NCBI RefSeq assembly: GCF_002843315.1
Contig: NZ_MVDD01000007.1
Coordinates: 62,001-126,000, forward strand
Source: Labilibaculum filiforme
GTDB lineage: Bacteria > Bacteroidota > Bacteroidia > Bacteroidales > Marinifilaceae
Direction: 5' to 3'
DNA: 64,000 nucleotides
Part shown: piece after piece, positions 25,775 to 34,568 of the stretch
How the letters are laid out: every line of letters begins with the position of its first letter
How positions within the stretch are numbered: position 1 is the first letter of the stretch
Notes under the pieces: model-generated
Seen by the model: the letters and a program-made list of their open reading frames with translations, nothing else
The model's database searches: none
Told to the model about the DNA's origin: nothing
Translations under genes and position numbers: made by a program

Positions 25775-27697
25775 ATGAGAACAATTCTACTGCTAATTTC
25801 CTTCTATTGTTTATTCTCCAACCAGCTACTATCAAAAAATTTAAGTTCTAACAAACCAGAAGCACAATCTTCACTAGAAAAACAAATAACCGAAACACTG
25901 TATAAATCGGTGCAACTTCGAGACTCCTCGTACGATGTCAGTATAAAAGTTGGAAAAGAGGCACTCAAATTAGCCTTAAAATTAAATAGTGCTCCTATAT
26001 TGGCAGACACCTATAAATCGATTGGAGGAACTTATCTTTTACAAGGTGTTTTTGATTCGTCGGAATACTATTACAGAAAAGCCATTCCGCAATATGCGCT
26101 AATTGGCGACAGCTTAGGTGTTGGAAAAGTAACCGCTAACATAGGTATTGTTTACCGAAGATCAAGAAAATACAATGAAGCTTTACAGCAATACATAAGA
26201 GCCTTAGAAACCTATAAGTCTGTAAATTACGTAGAAGGAATAGGTAGTTCTTATCTCAATATTGGTGGTTTACACCAAACCTTAGGTGAATTTGATAAAG
26301 CCTTAGCTTTTTACCTAAATGCCCAGAAAATTTATGAGAAATTGGGTAATCGCAAAAGTTTAGTCAATATCTTTATTAATCTTGGAGTGCTTCAGAGTGA
26401 ACTCAATAATCACGACCAAGCGCTTTCCTATCGATTACGAGCTTTAAAATTAAATGAGGAGGTTGGAAATACACAACTAAATTCAACTATTCTGATGAAT
26501 ATTGGTGAATCCTATCAGGCAATTGGCCAAGTAGAAAAAGCATTGGAATATTACAATCTTTGCGAAGAACAACGAATTCAACTCAACGACCAATGGGGAC
26601 TTAGTAAAGTTTATTTACTAAAAGCAACTACTTACGATACGCTTAATGAGAATAGAAAAGCCGAAGAATACTTTCAAAAATCCATTCAATTAAGCAAAGC
26701 GAATGACATTTCAGACGACTTACTGGAAAGTTATCTTTACTACTCCGAATTTTTAGAAAAAACCAATCACCCCAGAAAAGCAATTGATAACTTAAAAAAA
26801 TATCATTCTATTAATGATTCCTTAATTTCAATTTTTCAAAACGAAAAAGTAAAAGAATTAACCGCAAAATATGAATCGGAGCAACAAGAAAAAGAATTGG
26901 AAGTTCTAACTCAAAAAAGTCAAATTCAGAATCTTGAACTTGGGAAAAAAAATTCGTGGATTATTCTTCTAACAGTAGTCCTAATTTTGGGTATTGTAGT
27001 CATTTTTGTCTCATTGCGTATTAACCGATTACGAGCAGACCACAAAATTATGGATTTGCGACAGAAGGTACTATTAACACAAATGAATCCACACTTTTTA
27101 TTCAATTCTTTAACTTCAATTCAAAGTTTTATATTGGATAATAAGAATAAAGAAGCCAACAATTATCTTTCTCGCTTAGCTAGTTTGGTTCGAGGAATTC
27201 TAGAAAACTCAAGAGAAGAATTTGTAAGCATACGTACCGAGATTGCTACTTTAGAAGACTATATCGGACTACAGAAATTACGTTTCGAAAACGAAATACA
27301 ATATGAATTTGAAATTGATAAAAACATCGATCAAGACCAAGTTCTAGTGCCACCAATGTTAGCGCAACCTTTTGTAGAAAATGCTTTGGTGCACGGCATG
27401 TTGCGAAACAATCCGGAAGCAAAAATAGTGGTTCAAATTTCTCTTAATAAAAATAGAGATATGTTGGTATTCCAAATTAAAGACAATGGTATTGGAATTA
27501 AAGAATCGAAAAAAAATAGAGAAAACAAAGAACACAAGTCTTTGGCTACCTCCATTGCATTGGATCGTGTTAAAATTTACAATTTTAAAGCATCTAAAAA
27601 AATGCACTTCGAAATTACTGATTTAAAAAATTCTGATAATAATCAATCTGGGACTAAAGTAACTTATACTATTCCTTTAACTATTTGCTCCAACTAA
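25775..27697 (+). CDS. TPR-containing LytS-type sensor histidine kinase, copy 2
   Basis: The 640-residue protein is paralogous to the gene 143 bases upstream. It has the same order: signal peptide, periplasmic TPR array (about 60-360), coiled coil, one membrane helix (about 395-415), phosphoacceptor His440 in MNPHFLFNS, and an ATPase domain with NALVHGML and DNGIGI. The cytoplasmic halves are very similar over long stretches (for example LRQKVLLTQMNPHFLFNSLT in both), while the TPR sensor halves differ more. This suggests duplication followed by divergence of sensing. No response regulator follows; the next gene is convergent, 13 bases away. Hetero-dimer formation or a shared distant regulator is possible but unproven. 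Confidence 0.9.
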   Translation: MRTILLLISFYCLFSNQLLSKNLSSNKPEAQSSLEKQITETLYKSVQLRDSSYDVSIKVGKEALKLALKLNSAPILADTYKSIGGTYLLQGVFDSSEYYYRKAIPQYALIGDSLGVGKVTANIGIVYRRSRKYNEALQQYIRALETYKSVNYVEGIGSSYLNIGGLHQTLGEFDKALAFYLNAQKIYEKLGNRKSLVNIFINLGVLQSELNNHDQALSYRLRALKLNEEVGNTQLNSTILMNIGESYQAIGQVEKALEYYNLCEEQRIQLNDQWGLSKVYLLKATTYDTLNENRKAEEYFQKSIQLSKANDISDDLLESYLYYSEFLEKTNHPRKAIDNLKKYHSINDSLISIFQNEKVKELTAKYESEQQEKELEVLTQKSQIQNLELGKKNSWIILLTVVLILGIVVIFVSLRINRLRADHKIMDLRQKVLLTQMNPHFLFNSLTSIQSFILDNKNKEANNYLSRLASLVRGILENSREEFVSIRTEIATLEDYIGLQKLRFENEIQYEFEIDKNIDQDQVLVPPMLAQPFVENALVHGMLRNNPEAKIVVQISLNKNRDMLVFQIKDNGIGIKESKKNRENKEHKSLATSIALDRVKIYNFKASKKMHFEITDLKNSDNNQSGTKVTYTIPLTICSN

Positions 27698-27710
27698 CTT
27701 TAAATTATAA

Positions 27711-28673
27711 CTATTTTTCATTCTCATAAACGGTCACAATATCGTATCCCTTTTGCAAAAGAAGATCTTTTGTGGAGCAATATTTTTTGGTAAATCCCAA
27801 TAAATATCCACCACCACCCGAACCGCATAGTTTTAACCAAAACTGTTCGGTTTGAAGACCTTCTTGCCACAAATCCAGAAAGTTAGCGGGAATCATCGAT
27901 TTAAAATGAGTCCATTGAAACTTTGATAATTCGCTTAGTTTGGTGAAAAAAGAATCGGCATTTCCAGTTACGAGCTCCTGAATGCACTGATCATTCATAG
28001 GAATTAACTCTTGCTCCATTAAAGACAAAAACTCTTTACTCTCACAATTTGCTAAAAATGAACGCACTAAGGGTTCTGTATTGCCCGATTTTTGGGAGTT
28101 AATTAAAAAGATTGCACTGTCTTCGCCAAACTTTTTTCCCGGCAAACTAACCTGTTCAATTTCATTCTGATTGTGAATTAATAAAGGAACTTTCAGGTAT
28201 GAATTTAGTGGATCTAAACCAGAACTCTTCCCATGAAAACCAGATTCTAGTAGTGCCAAAGTATTCTTTAAGTGAATAATTTCACCGTTTTTTAACTTCT
28301 TACTATTCCCAATTGGATGGATTCCATATTTTTTATAAACAGAAGCACATAATGCTCCCGAGCTTCCCAAACCATAGCTTTCCGGAATACTCGACTCAAA
28401 ATACAGTCCTTTAGATATATCCTTTTCAAAGCTTTTTAAATCAAGTAACACTTCGTATTGTTCCGAATTATCTATCAGGTAATTTAAAAACTTTAACAAT
28501 TCCCGATTGGATCGTTTGGCAAAATTTCTATCGGTATATTTATCGTCACCAATAAAACTTAGTTCCCCTTTAAAATGAGTATAAGGAATGCTTAAACCCA
28601 TCGAATTTAATAAAACACTATACTCCCCAAAGAGTAAAATTTTCGCATAAAATAAGTCAGGATGTATTCTCAC
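27711..28673 (-). CDS. Mevalonate kinase-like GHMP kinase
   Basis: The 320-residue GHMP-family kinase shows the N-terminal motif KILLFGEYSVL (residues 11-21). The phosphate-binding loop PESYGLGSSGAL lies near residues 97-108, and the C-terminal motif KLCGSGGGGYLLGF lies near residue 290. It is the last gene of the mevalonate operon, and mevalonate to 5-phosphomevalonate is the expected step. The start is GTG at 28673, two bases after the stop of the decarboxylase gene. No upstream ATG is possible without overlap, and the first motif begins at residue 11, so GTG is well supported. Which of the two GHMP kinases in this operon does which step is inferred from motif similarity. Confidence 0.85.
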   Translation of the reverse strand: MRIHPDLFYAKILLFGEYSVLLNSMGLSIPYTHFKGELSFIGDDKYTDRNFAKRSNRELLKFLNYLIDNSEQYEVLLDLKSFEKDISKGLYFESSIPESYGLGSSGALCASVYKKYGIHPIGNSKKLKNGEIIHLKNTLALLESGFHGKSSGLDPLNSYLKVPLLIHNQNEIEQVSLPGKKFGEDSAIFLINSQKSGNTEPLVRSFLANCESKEFLSLMEQELIPMNDQCIQELVTGNADSFFTKLSELSKFQWTHFKSMIPANFLDLWQEGLQTEQFWLKLCGSGGGGYLLGFTKKYCSTKDLLLQKGYDIVTVYENEK

Positions 28674-28675
28674 GG

Positions 28676-29731
28676 CTATTTCAATTTTATTTTTCGTGGT
28701 CCGTCCCCTTTTTCATCCACGATATACTTTCCGTTTTCAAGAAACGGAGACAATTCCGAATTAATAAAAGACATCACCTTTTGGCTTTCCGATTTAGGAT
28801 ACAAAAGATGAATATTTGGCCCTGCGTCGAGAGTAAATCCGACAGGAATATTACTACTTAAACGATAGGATCTTATTCTCTCCATTAATTCGAATGTATT
28901 TGGTTTTAACAAGGTGTACGAAGGACTGGAATTCATCATCAACCCATGCAAGCTTAAGGCTTCATTTTCCATGATTTCGATAAATGTTTTTAAATCGCCT
29001 GAGCGCAATGCACCCAACATGCTTTCGAAATGAGTATTTGCCTGAGCAAAACGAGCACTTGCATACGGATGATTTTCCATTAATTGATGTCCCACAGAAC
29101 TAGAAACCTCTTTCTTTTTTGAGCTCACCATAAGAATAGCGTCCTGAAAATCCTGAAAAATAGGATGAACGTATTTCGAAAAAGGAACTGCATGCTCATC
29201 GGATGATTTGGAAAAAGAATCGCTTGCACCCCAAGTTACAAAACCACCATAAACCGAACGCGAAGCACTACCAGAACCCAATCGGGCAACAAGACTAGCT
29301 TTTTGAAAAAATTCCTTTTCGGTCATTTTTATTCCTGCAATTTCCTCTTCCATACTACACAAACATAGAGCAATAGAACTCATTGCCGAAGCCGAACTTG
29401 CAATTCCTGCCGAATGAGGAAATGTATTTTCGGAAGAAATAGAAATTTGATAATCATTCAAAAAAGTAAAATGATCGGATAAGTTTCCAAAGAATTTTGT
29501 AATTCGTTCCTCGAACAAAACCTGTTTTTTTCCTTCGAATAAAAAGTGTAATTGATTACCAGTTTCCTTAGGTTTATAAGTAAGCCAGCTACGGGTAACC
29601 GAGTTTTTTAAACTCATGCTAACAGAAGGATTGCAAGGCAATTGATTACCTTTTTTACCCCAATATTTAATGAATGCAATATTCGAAGGACTTTCCCAGC
29701 CAATCGATCCTGAATTTTTATAATCTGTCAT
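28676..29731 (-). CDS. mvaD: Diphosphomevalonate decarboxylase
   Basis: The 351-residue protein has the decarboxylase N-terminal signature ESPSNIAFIKYWGK (about 14-27) and the GHMP loop PHSAGIASSASAMSS (about 107-121). SGSASRSVYGGFV lies near residue 155 and the catalytic-Asp segment TLDAGPNIHLL near residue 304. It converts mevalonate diphosphate, ATP-dependently, to isopentenyl diphosphate and CO2. It sits between the two GHMP kinases, 13 bases after the upstream one and almost abutting the downstream one, which suggests translational coupling. Length and active-site motifs are normal. Confidence 0.95.
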   Translation of the reverse strand: MTDYKNSGSIGWESPSNIAFIKYWGKKGNQLPCNPSVSMSLKNSVTRSWLTYKPKETGNQLHFLFEGKKQVLFEERITKFFGNLSDHFTFLNDYQISISSENTFPHSAGIASSASAMSSIALCLCSMEEEIAGIKMTEKEFFQKASLVARLGSGSASRSVYGGFVTWGASDSFSKSSDEHAVPFSKYVHPIFQDFQDAILMVSSKKKEVSSSVGHQLMENHPYASARFAQANTHFESMLGALRSGDLKTFIEIMENEALSLHGLMMNSSPSYTLLKPNTFELMERIRSYRLSSNIPVGFTLDAGPNIHLLYPKSESQKVMSFINSELSPFLENGKYIVDEKGDGPRKIKLK

Positions 29732-29744
29732 CGTTTAGCTACCA

Positions 29745-30671
29745 TTAATTTGTTCCTAATATCATCTCTTTCCAAGTAAAAACACTTGTAAATCCAGCTC
29801 TATAAAAATAGGATTGTATTTCTTTCAGACTCAAATCGCTTCTCACCATCACAAAATCGCCTCCCCAAGCTCCTAATGATTTAATGCTTCCCTTAAAATC
29901 GGGAAATAATTTTTCTTTCACACATTTTTGGCCCAACATTTCAGCCAATAAAAGCTCATGTGTTTTCATAACACGATCGAATTCCTGTGTATCTTCGGCC
30001 GAAAGCATATCCTTACTCAATTGCGTGATTTGATCTAACTTTTCCGACTCGCACTTATTTCCATTTAAGAAAGCATGCACCGAATCGGCACTTTTTTGTT
30101 TTCTTCCCAGATAGACAAAGAACAACTGCCGAGAAAATTTCTCTGGAAAATCGACTGGATATATTAAAGGATGTGCACCATCGCGACGAAACAGAATTGG
30201 TTTGCAATAATTTGCGCAAGCAATATCAAAACCAGAACCGTTTGAAACCAATGCATGCAATTCGTATGGATTTACATTGGCCCACTTAGCAACATTATTT
30301 ATTAATGTTGAACTACTACCTAAACCCCAATTACGATCAAAATCAAATTCAGTTCGCACTTTTAAGTTCGTTTGATTTAAAAAATCAGGATTCAATAATT
30401 TTGCCATTTTCAAAAGAAAACAAACGAAATCCTTCTCCGTTTCGCCTTCCTCTGTTTGTGCTTCAATTTCTTGATTTGAAATGGTAAATTGGAGCCATAA
30501 TTTTCCTTTTTCGTAGGCCAACCATTCTAAATCTGTTTCTTCAGATTCAAAAACTTCCAAAACCTGTCCATATTTTAAAGGAATAGCAAGTGCCAAAGCT
30601 CCATGCAATACAAGGTATTCACCTGTAAGCAAAAATTTAGCGTTCGAATAATATTTATATAAAGGCTTCAA
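29745..30671 (-). CDS. GYDIA-type GHMP kinase, probable phosphomevalonate kinase
   Basis: The 308-residue protein carries SNAKFLLTGEYLVLHGALAL near the start, the phosphate loop NWGLGSSSTL near residue 115 and GSGFDIACANY near residue 145. GSGFD(I/V)A is seen in phosphomevalonate kinases. In Bacteroidota mevalonate clusters this family occupies the place where a phosphomevalonate kinase is needed, so 5-phosphomevalonate phosphorylation is the inferred reaction. The start is TTG at 30671: an in-frame stop lies two codons upstream and the first motif begins at residue 9, so no ATG start fits. It starts 3 bases after the HMG-CoA reductase stop. Confidence 0.8.
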   Translation of the reverse strand: MKPLYKYYSNAKFLLTGEYLVLHGALALAIPLKYGQVLEVFESEETDLEWLAYEKGKLWLQFTISNQEIEAQTEEGETEKDFVCFLLKMAKLLNPDFLNQTNLKVRTEFDFDRNWGLGSSSTLINNVAKWANVNPYELHALVSNGSGFDIACANYCKPILFRRDGAHPLIYPVDFPEKFSRQLFFVYLGRKQKSADSVHAFLNGNKCESEKLDQITQLSKDMLSAEDTQEFDRVMKTHELLLAEMLGQKCVKEKLFPDFKGSIKSLGAWGGDFVMVRSDLSLKEIQSYFYRAGFTSVFTWKEMILGTN

Positions 30672-30674
30672 ATT

Positions 30675-32042
30675 CTACTGTAGCTTAGTTCGTAATGATT
30701 TTATAAATGCTTCCACTTCGCTGTGCGAAACCGTTTTATGAGCAAAATATTCCAAGGCCTGTTTCTTTTCCTCGTAATCCGCTTTTAAAGTATTTAACAA
30801 GTTCGATAAATGCATTTTCATGTGTCCTTGTTGAATACCAGTTGTTACCAAAGATCGCAAAGCACCAAAATTATTTGCCAATCCGGCGGCAGCCGTAATC
30901 ATCATTAACTCCTTTGCCGAAGGCTTCCCGAGCAATTCCAAACCGAACTTTGCTAATGGATGCAGACTTGTTAATCCGCCAACGGTTCCTAAAGAAAGTG
31001 GCAGGGTTAATTGATATCGGAATTGGTTATGCGAAACGTGAGTCTGCGTTAAGCTCTTATATTTTCCGGTTTTTGACGCATAAACATGTCCGTTTGCCTC
31101 AATGGCACGAAAATCGTTTCCGGTTGCCAAAGCCACTGCATCAATTCCATTAAATATCCCTTTATTATGCGTTGCCGCGCGATAAACATCCAATTCGGCT
31201 ATTTTGGCTGCTTTTTGAAATTTAGCCGCAAATTCTTTCCCGCTAATACCAGGATGAATTTCATCCAAATCATCCAAACTGCATTCCACCGAACACTCAA
31301 CAAGGCAATCGGGCGTATAATTGGAGAGAATCGACATGATGACCTCACATTCCCGTTCTACATCCGATAAAGTATCGTAATGCTTAAAGAATCGTTTCAT
31401 TTGTTGCGCCATTTTCTCCAAACAAGAATTAATAAAGTTGGCTCCCATCGAATCTGCAGTATCAAAAGTTACATGCAACTGATAGTAATTCTCCATTTGA
31501 TTGGTATGGTTAACCAATTGAATACTTTGAATACCGCCACCTCGTTGGCGCATATTTGTAGTCAATTCTTTGGTTGTCTGATACAATTCAAATTTTAATT
31601 CGGGCAATAAATCATTCAGTTTATTCGAATCACCTTTCCAAATAAAATGAACCTGTCCCGATTTTATCACCGAAACCACACGAGCAGTAAATCCGCCATG
31701 ACTTGCCCAAAATTTAGCTGATCGAGAGGCTGCTGCAATTACAGAGCTTTCCTCAATAACCATCGGAATGTGATACAAATGGTTGTTGATCAGGAAGTTT
31801 GGCGCAACACCAAAAGGAAGATAAAAATTAGAAAGGGTATTCTCACTAATCTCATCCAGTAAATCTTGTTGCTCTTTATTTTGCAGGCGAAAACTATCCA
31901 ACTGCGATTTTATTCGCTCGGCACTTCCCGTTAATTCACCCATTTTTTCCATCTTCTCCTCACGGCTCAATTTGGAAAATCCTGAAATGATTGCTTTCCG
32001 CTTCATATCTTTTTCATCTTCATCCTTAGTCTGAATTTCCAT
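30675..32042 (-). CDS. mvaA: Hydroxymethylglutaryl-CoA reductase, class II
   Basis: The 455-residue soluble enzyme has no membrane helices and is class II. It shows ENTLSNFYLPFGVAPNF (about 67-83, with the catalytic Glu region) and AATHNKGIFNGIDAVALATG near residue 290, which includes the catalytic Lys and leads into the Asp of GNDFR. The C-terminal GIQQGHMKMH near residue 405 contains the catalytic His. It reduces HMG-CoA to mevalonate. Class II enzymes are often called degradative, but the downstream kinases and decarboxylase make a biosynthetic role clear here. Cofactor preference (NADH or NADPH) cannot be read with confidence. Confidence 0.95.
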   Translation of the reverse strand: MEIQTKDEDEKDMKRKAIISGFSKLSREEKMEKMGELTGSAERIKSQLDSFRLQNKEQQDLLDEISENTLSNFYLPFGVAPNFLINNHLYHIPMVIEESSVIAAASRSAKFWASHGGFTARVVSVIKSGQVHFIWKGDSNKLNDLLPELKFELYQTTKELTTNMRQRGGGIQSIQLVNHTNQMENYYQLHVTFDTADSMGANFINSCLEKMAQQMKRFFKHYDTLSDVERECEVIMSILSNYTPDCLVECSVECSLDDLDEIHPGISGKEFAAKFQKAAKIAELDVYRAATHNKGIFNGIDAVALATGNDFRAIEANGHVYASKTGKYKSLTQTHVSHNQFRYQLTLPLSLGTVGGLTSLHPLAKFGLELLGKPSAKELMMITAAAGLANNFGALRSLVTTGIQQGHMKMHLSNLLNTLKADYEEKKQALEYFAHKTVSHSEVEAFIKSLRTKLQ

Positions 32043-32133
32043 TCAGAAAGGAAATAATAAAATACTTCGAGGTCCTAAATTACATTTTTTCTGTTGCTGT
32101 CCCAAAAAACAGAAGGTTTTTTAGGTAAAACTC

Positions 32134-33129
32134 TTATTTTCGGACCCGTAGGAAACTTTTTGAAAGTTGTAATCCTTTCCTTTGTATTTCTAAATAGCTT
32201 CTTAATTCTTCATACGATTCTTTTGCATACTTCAAAAGAGTAGATGCTTGACCATAAATTGCAGGTAGTGCCGCTTTCTCCATTAAATAGTAGCCATCTA
32301 GAAAGTTTTGAATTCCTCCCGAAATAATTATCTCCTTGCATTTTACCTGCTCCTCATTGGCAACAATCTCATTTACCCAATCAACCATTTGATTGGCTGA
32401 ATGTCCTATCTGAGCCAAAGGCTCGAATAATTGAGTGGGAGAGTCAGGATTTCGCATTAACTCTATTTTTGCAAAATTAGTTCCTCCAAAAGCAGCAAAT
32501 TCTATTGCCTGAAGCGGCAATTGCAATAAAGCCCGTAAACTTTCTGGTCCCATTCCCTGACCGACTTCTTTCACGATAATCGGAAAATCGACCTCATCGA
32601 GCAAATATTCCAAACTCTCTATTGGCGATTCATTTATTCGGTCGCCCTCAGGTTGCAGCCACTCCTGCATAGGATTGATATGAATAATTAAGCCATCGGC
32701 GCGCAAACGGCCAACTAATCGGATAATTTTACTTACTTTTTTCTTTCGAATTAATTCTTCGAGCTGGCAAATGCCCAAGTTTGCATACAAAGGCAAATCG
32801 TCGCCAATAATAGAGCGAACGTCAAAATCGGCAAAATGTTCATCACTATTTAAAAGAGATCGGCACGAACCCAATCCCATTCCCATTCCAAATTCGGCAC
32901 AAGCACGAGCCAAATTTCGATTAATCTTTCCTGCCAATTCTGTTCCCCCGGTCATACTGGAAATCCATATGGGTGTTTGCAGATTTTTCCCTAAAAAAGT
33001 AAACGAAGTGTCATCAACATTCGGATGAGCATTAAGCATTGGTTCGTAGTAGAACCTTTCATCCATCCATGCGTTCTTCATTTGAGAACGAAAAGCCAAT
33101 TCAATATGATCTTTTTTTCTATCTGCCAT
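32134..33129 (-). CDS. fni: Type 2 isopentenyl-diphosphate delta-isomerase (FMN-dependent)
   Basis: The 331-residue TIM-barrel protein starts MADRKKDHIELAF, matching the RKxDHI N-terminal signature. FMN- and substrate-binding segments are visible: ISSMTGGT (about 57-64), VKEVGQGMGPESL (about 188-200), FAAFGGTNFAKIE (about 210-225) and ISGGIQNFLDG (about 268). It interconverts IPP and DMAPP, which completes the pathway after the decarboxylase. It lies 10 bases after the acyl-CoA dehydrogenase and 91 bases before HMG-CoA reductase. Confidence 0.93.
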   Translation of the reverse strand: MADRKKDHIELAFRSQMKNAWMDERFYYEPMLNAHPNVDDTSFTFLGKNLQTPIWISSMTGGTELAGKINRNLARACAEFGMGMGLGSCRSLLNSDEHFADFDVRSIIGDDLPLYANLGICQLEELIRKKKVSKIIRLVGRLRADGLIIHINPMQEWLQPEGDRINESPIESLEYLLDEVDFPIIVKEVGQGMGPESLRALLQLPLQAIEFAAFGGTNFAKIELMRNPDSPTQLFEPLAQIGHSANQMVDWVNEIVANEEQVKCKEIIISGGIQNFLDGYYLMEKAALPAIYGQASTLLKYAKESYEELRSYLEIQRKGLQLSKSFLRVRK

Positions 33130-33138
33130 AATTACAAA

Positions 33139-34284
33139 TTAACAACCAATATTTCTTGAAATCACCAGTCTAAGAATTTCTGATGTTCCTTCTCCTATTT
33201 GCAGTATTCGCTGATCGCGGTAAAAACGTTCCACTTCCGATTCCTTAACTAATCCATGTGCACCATGAATTTGAACCGCTTCATTTGCTACTTCCTGAGC
33301 CACTTCGGAGCAAAACAATTTTGCCATAGCAGCTTCTTTTCCAAACGAATGCCCGTTATCTTTCAACCAGCAAGCATGATACAATAAATGCCGAGCCGCC
33401 TCAATTTTCGTAGCCATATCTGCTAATTTAAATGCAATAGCCTGAAATTTTGAAATAGACTTGCCAAATTGCTCCCTTTTTTTTGCATAAGCTAAAGCCA
33501 ACTCGTAGGCTCCCTGAGCCAAACCCAATCCCATTGCAGCAATGGTTAATCGCCCCGAATCGAGAGTTTGAAGCATTATTTTTGCTCCGTCGCCTAAATT
33601 TCCTAACAAATTTTCTTGCGAAACTTTACAATTCTCGAAAGTTAACTGAGCTGTATCCGAGGCTCGCCACATCATTTTACCTTTTACTGGCTCGGCCTGA
33701 AAACCTTTTGTATTTCGCTCTACTAATATAGCAGATAATTCCTTTTTTCCATTATTCGTAGCTGTTACTACCTGTAAAGTTACTCCTAAAGATAGATCGG
33801 AAGATGCGTTTGAAATGAACTTTTTACTCCCATTAATGATCCATTCCTGCTCCTTTAAAAAACCTGTCGACTCAGTCCCGCGAGAATCAGAACCCGCATT
33901 ATCTTCTGTTAGTCCAAAAGCCCAAACATGTTCACCGCTTGTTAATTTAGGAAGATAGTTCTGCTTTTGTTGTTCGGTTCCAAAATAATAAACAGGTCCT
34001 ATTCCCAATGAGTTATGAGCCGCCAAAGTAGATGCCTGCGAAGCATCTACCTTCGCAATTTCCTCCACTGCAATTAGTAAAGAAAGGTAATCTTTTGCTT
34101 GTCCTCCATATTTTTTAGGTAGATATATCCCGAACAAGCCCAACTCCCCCATTCTTTTGGTAAGATGAGCACTAAATTTTTCTTCTTTATCCAATTCAAA
34201 AGCTAAGGGCCGCACCTCTTTTTGGGCAAATTGCTTCACTTTCTCGCGAATTAGTTCATGTTCTGCTGTTAAGTATGGATTCAT
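33139..34284 (-). CDS. Acyl-CoA dehydrogenase, first gene of the mevalonate operon
   Basis: The product is 381 residues from the ATG at 34284 (MNPYLTAEHELIREKV), the usual length of the family. A longer frame to 34386 is rejected because it would place a perfect promoter box inside the gene and add a basic, non-family extension. FAD-binding segments are visible (FGLTEDNAGSDS near residue 125), and the catalytic Glu lies in QIGEGTSEILR near the C-terminus. It oxidises an acyl-CoA to the enoyl-CoA using FAD, passing electrons to an electron-transfer flavoprotein. Its substrate is unknown. Being co-transcribed with mevalonate genes could link branched-chain or leucine-derived acyl-CoA to HMG-CoA; that is inference. 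Confidence 0.9.
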   Translation of the reverse strand: MNPYLTAEHELIREKVKQFAQKEVRPLAFELDKEEKFSAHLTKRMGELGLFGIYLPKKYGGQAKDYLSLLIAVEEIAKVDASQASTLAAHNSLGIGPVYYFGTEQQKQNYLPKLTSGEHVWAFGLTEDNAGSDSRGTESTGFLKEQEWIINGSKKFISNASSDLSLGVTLQVVTATNNGKKELSAILVERNTKGFQAEPVKGKMMWRASDTAQLTFENCKVSQENLLGNLGDGAKIMLQTLDSGRLTIAAMGLGLAQGAYELALAYAKKREQFGKSISKFQAIAFKLADMATKIEAARHLLYHACWLKDNGHSFGKEAAMAKLFCSEVAQEVANEAVQIHGAHGLVKESEVERFYRDQRILQIGEGTSEILRLVISRNIGC

Positions 34285-34334
34285 GACTATATGTTTGATA
34301 GTATATTTTAAGATCTTCAATTCTTTAATGAGCG

Positions 34335-34342
34335 CAAACCTA
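34335..34342 (-). promoter_or_regulatory. -7 promoter box of the mevalonate operon
   Basis: The minus strand reads TAGGTTTG, a perfect TAnnTTTG match, 50 bases upstream of the acyl-CoA dehydrogenase ATG at 34284. No TTG -33 element is seen at the standard spacing. The same octamer occurs upstream of the ECF sigma gene (52804-52811). Confidence 0.55.
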
Positions 34343-34511
34343 ATTAAAAAGTTTATTTTATTAAAATTATTTAGAATCATTTTCAATAATGAAAAAACTA
34401 ATAATCTTCTGCTCCGCTAAAAAAAAGCTTAAAACACCAATTAAATCAGCACTTTTTGATTTAACAAAATTTAATCTCACATCTACTTAAGCAACTTGGC
34501 ACACTTGACAC

Positions 34512-34542
34512 TTGTTATTAACATATAACCATTGTAAATTTA
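34512..34542 (+). promoter_or_regulatory. Candidate promoter of the NfeD gene
   Basis: TTG (34512-34514) and TAAATTTA (34535-34542) are separated by 20 bases. The second box has one mismatch to TAnnTTTG. It is 26 bases upstream of the start codon. Confidence 0.4.
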
Positions 34543-34568
34543 CTTTAACTTAAATTTATAATAATAAA

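Noticed and set aside
32043-32133. CCAAAAAAC/GTTTTTTAGG hairpin between the isomerase and HMG-CoA reductase genes as a terminator
   Set aside because: The stem is almost all A-T and has a bulge, and there is no proper T-run; the genes belong to one pathway and are likely co-transcribed.
34285-34386. 34-residue N-terminal extension of the acyl-CoA dehydrogenase
   Set aside because: It contains a perfect TAnnTTTG box on the coding strand, and the family start and length fit the ATG at 34284.
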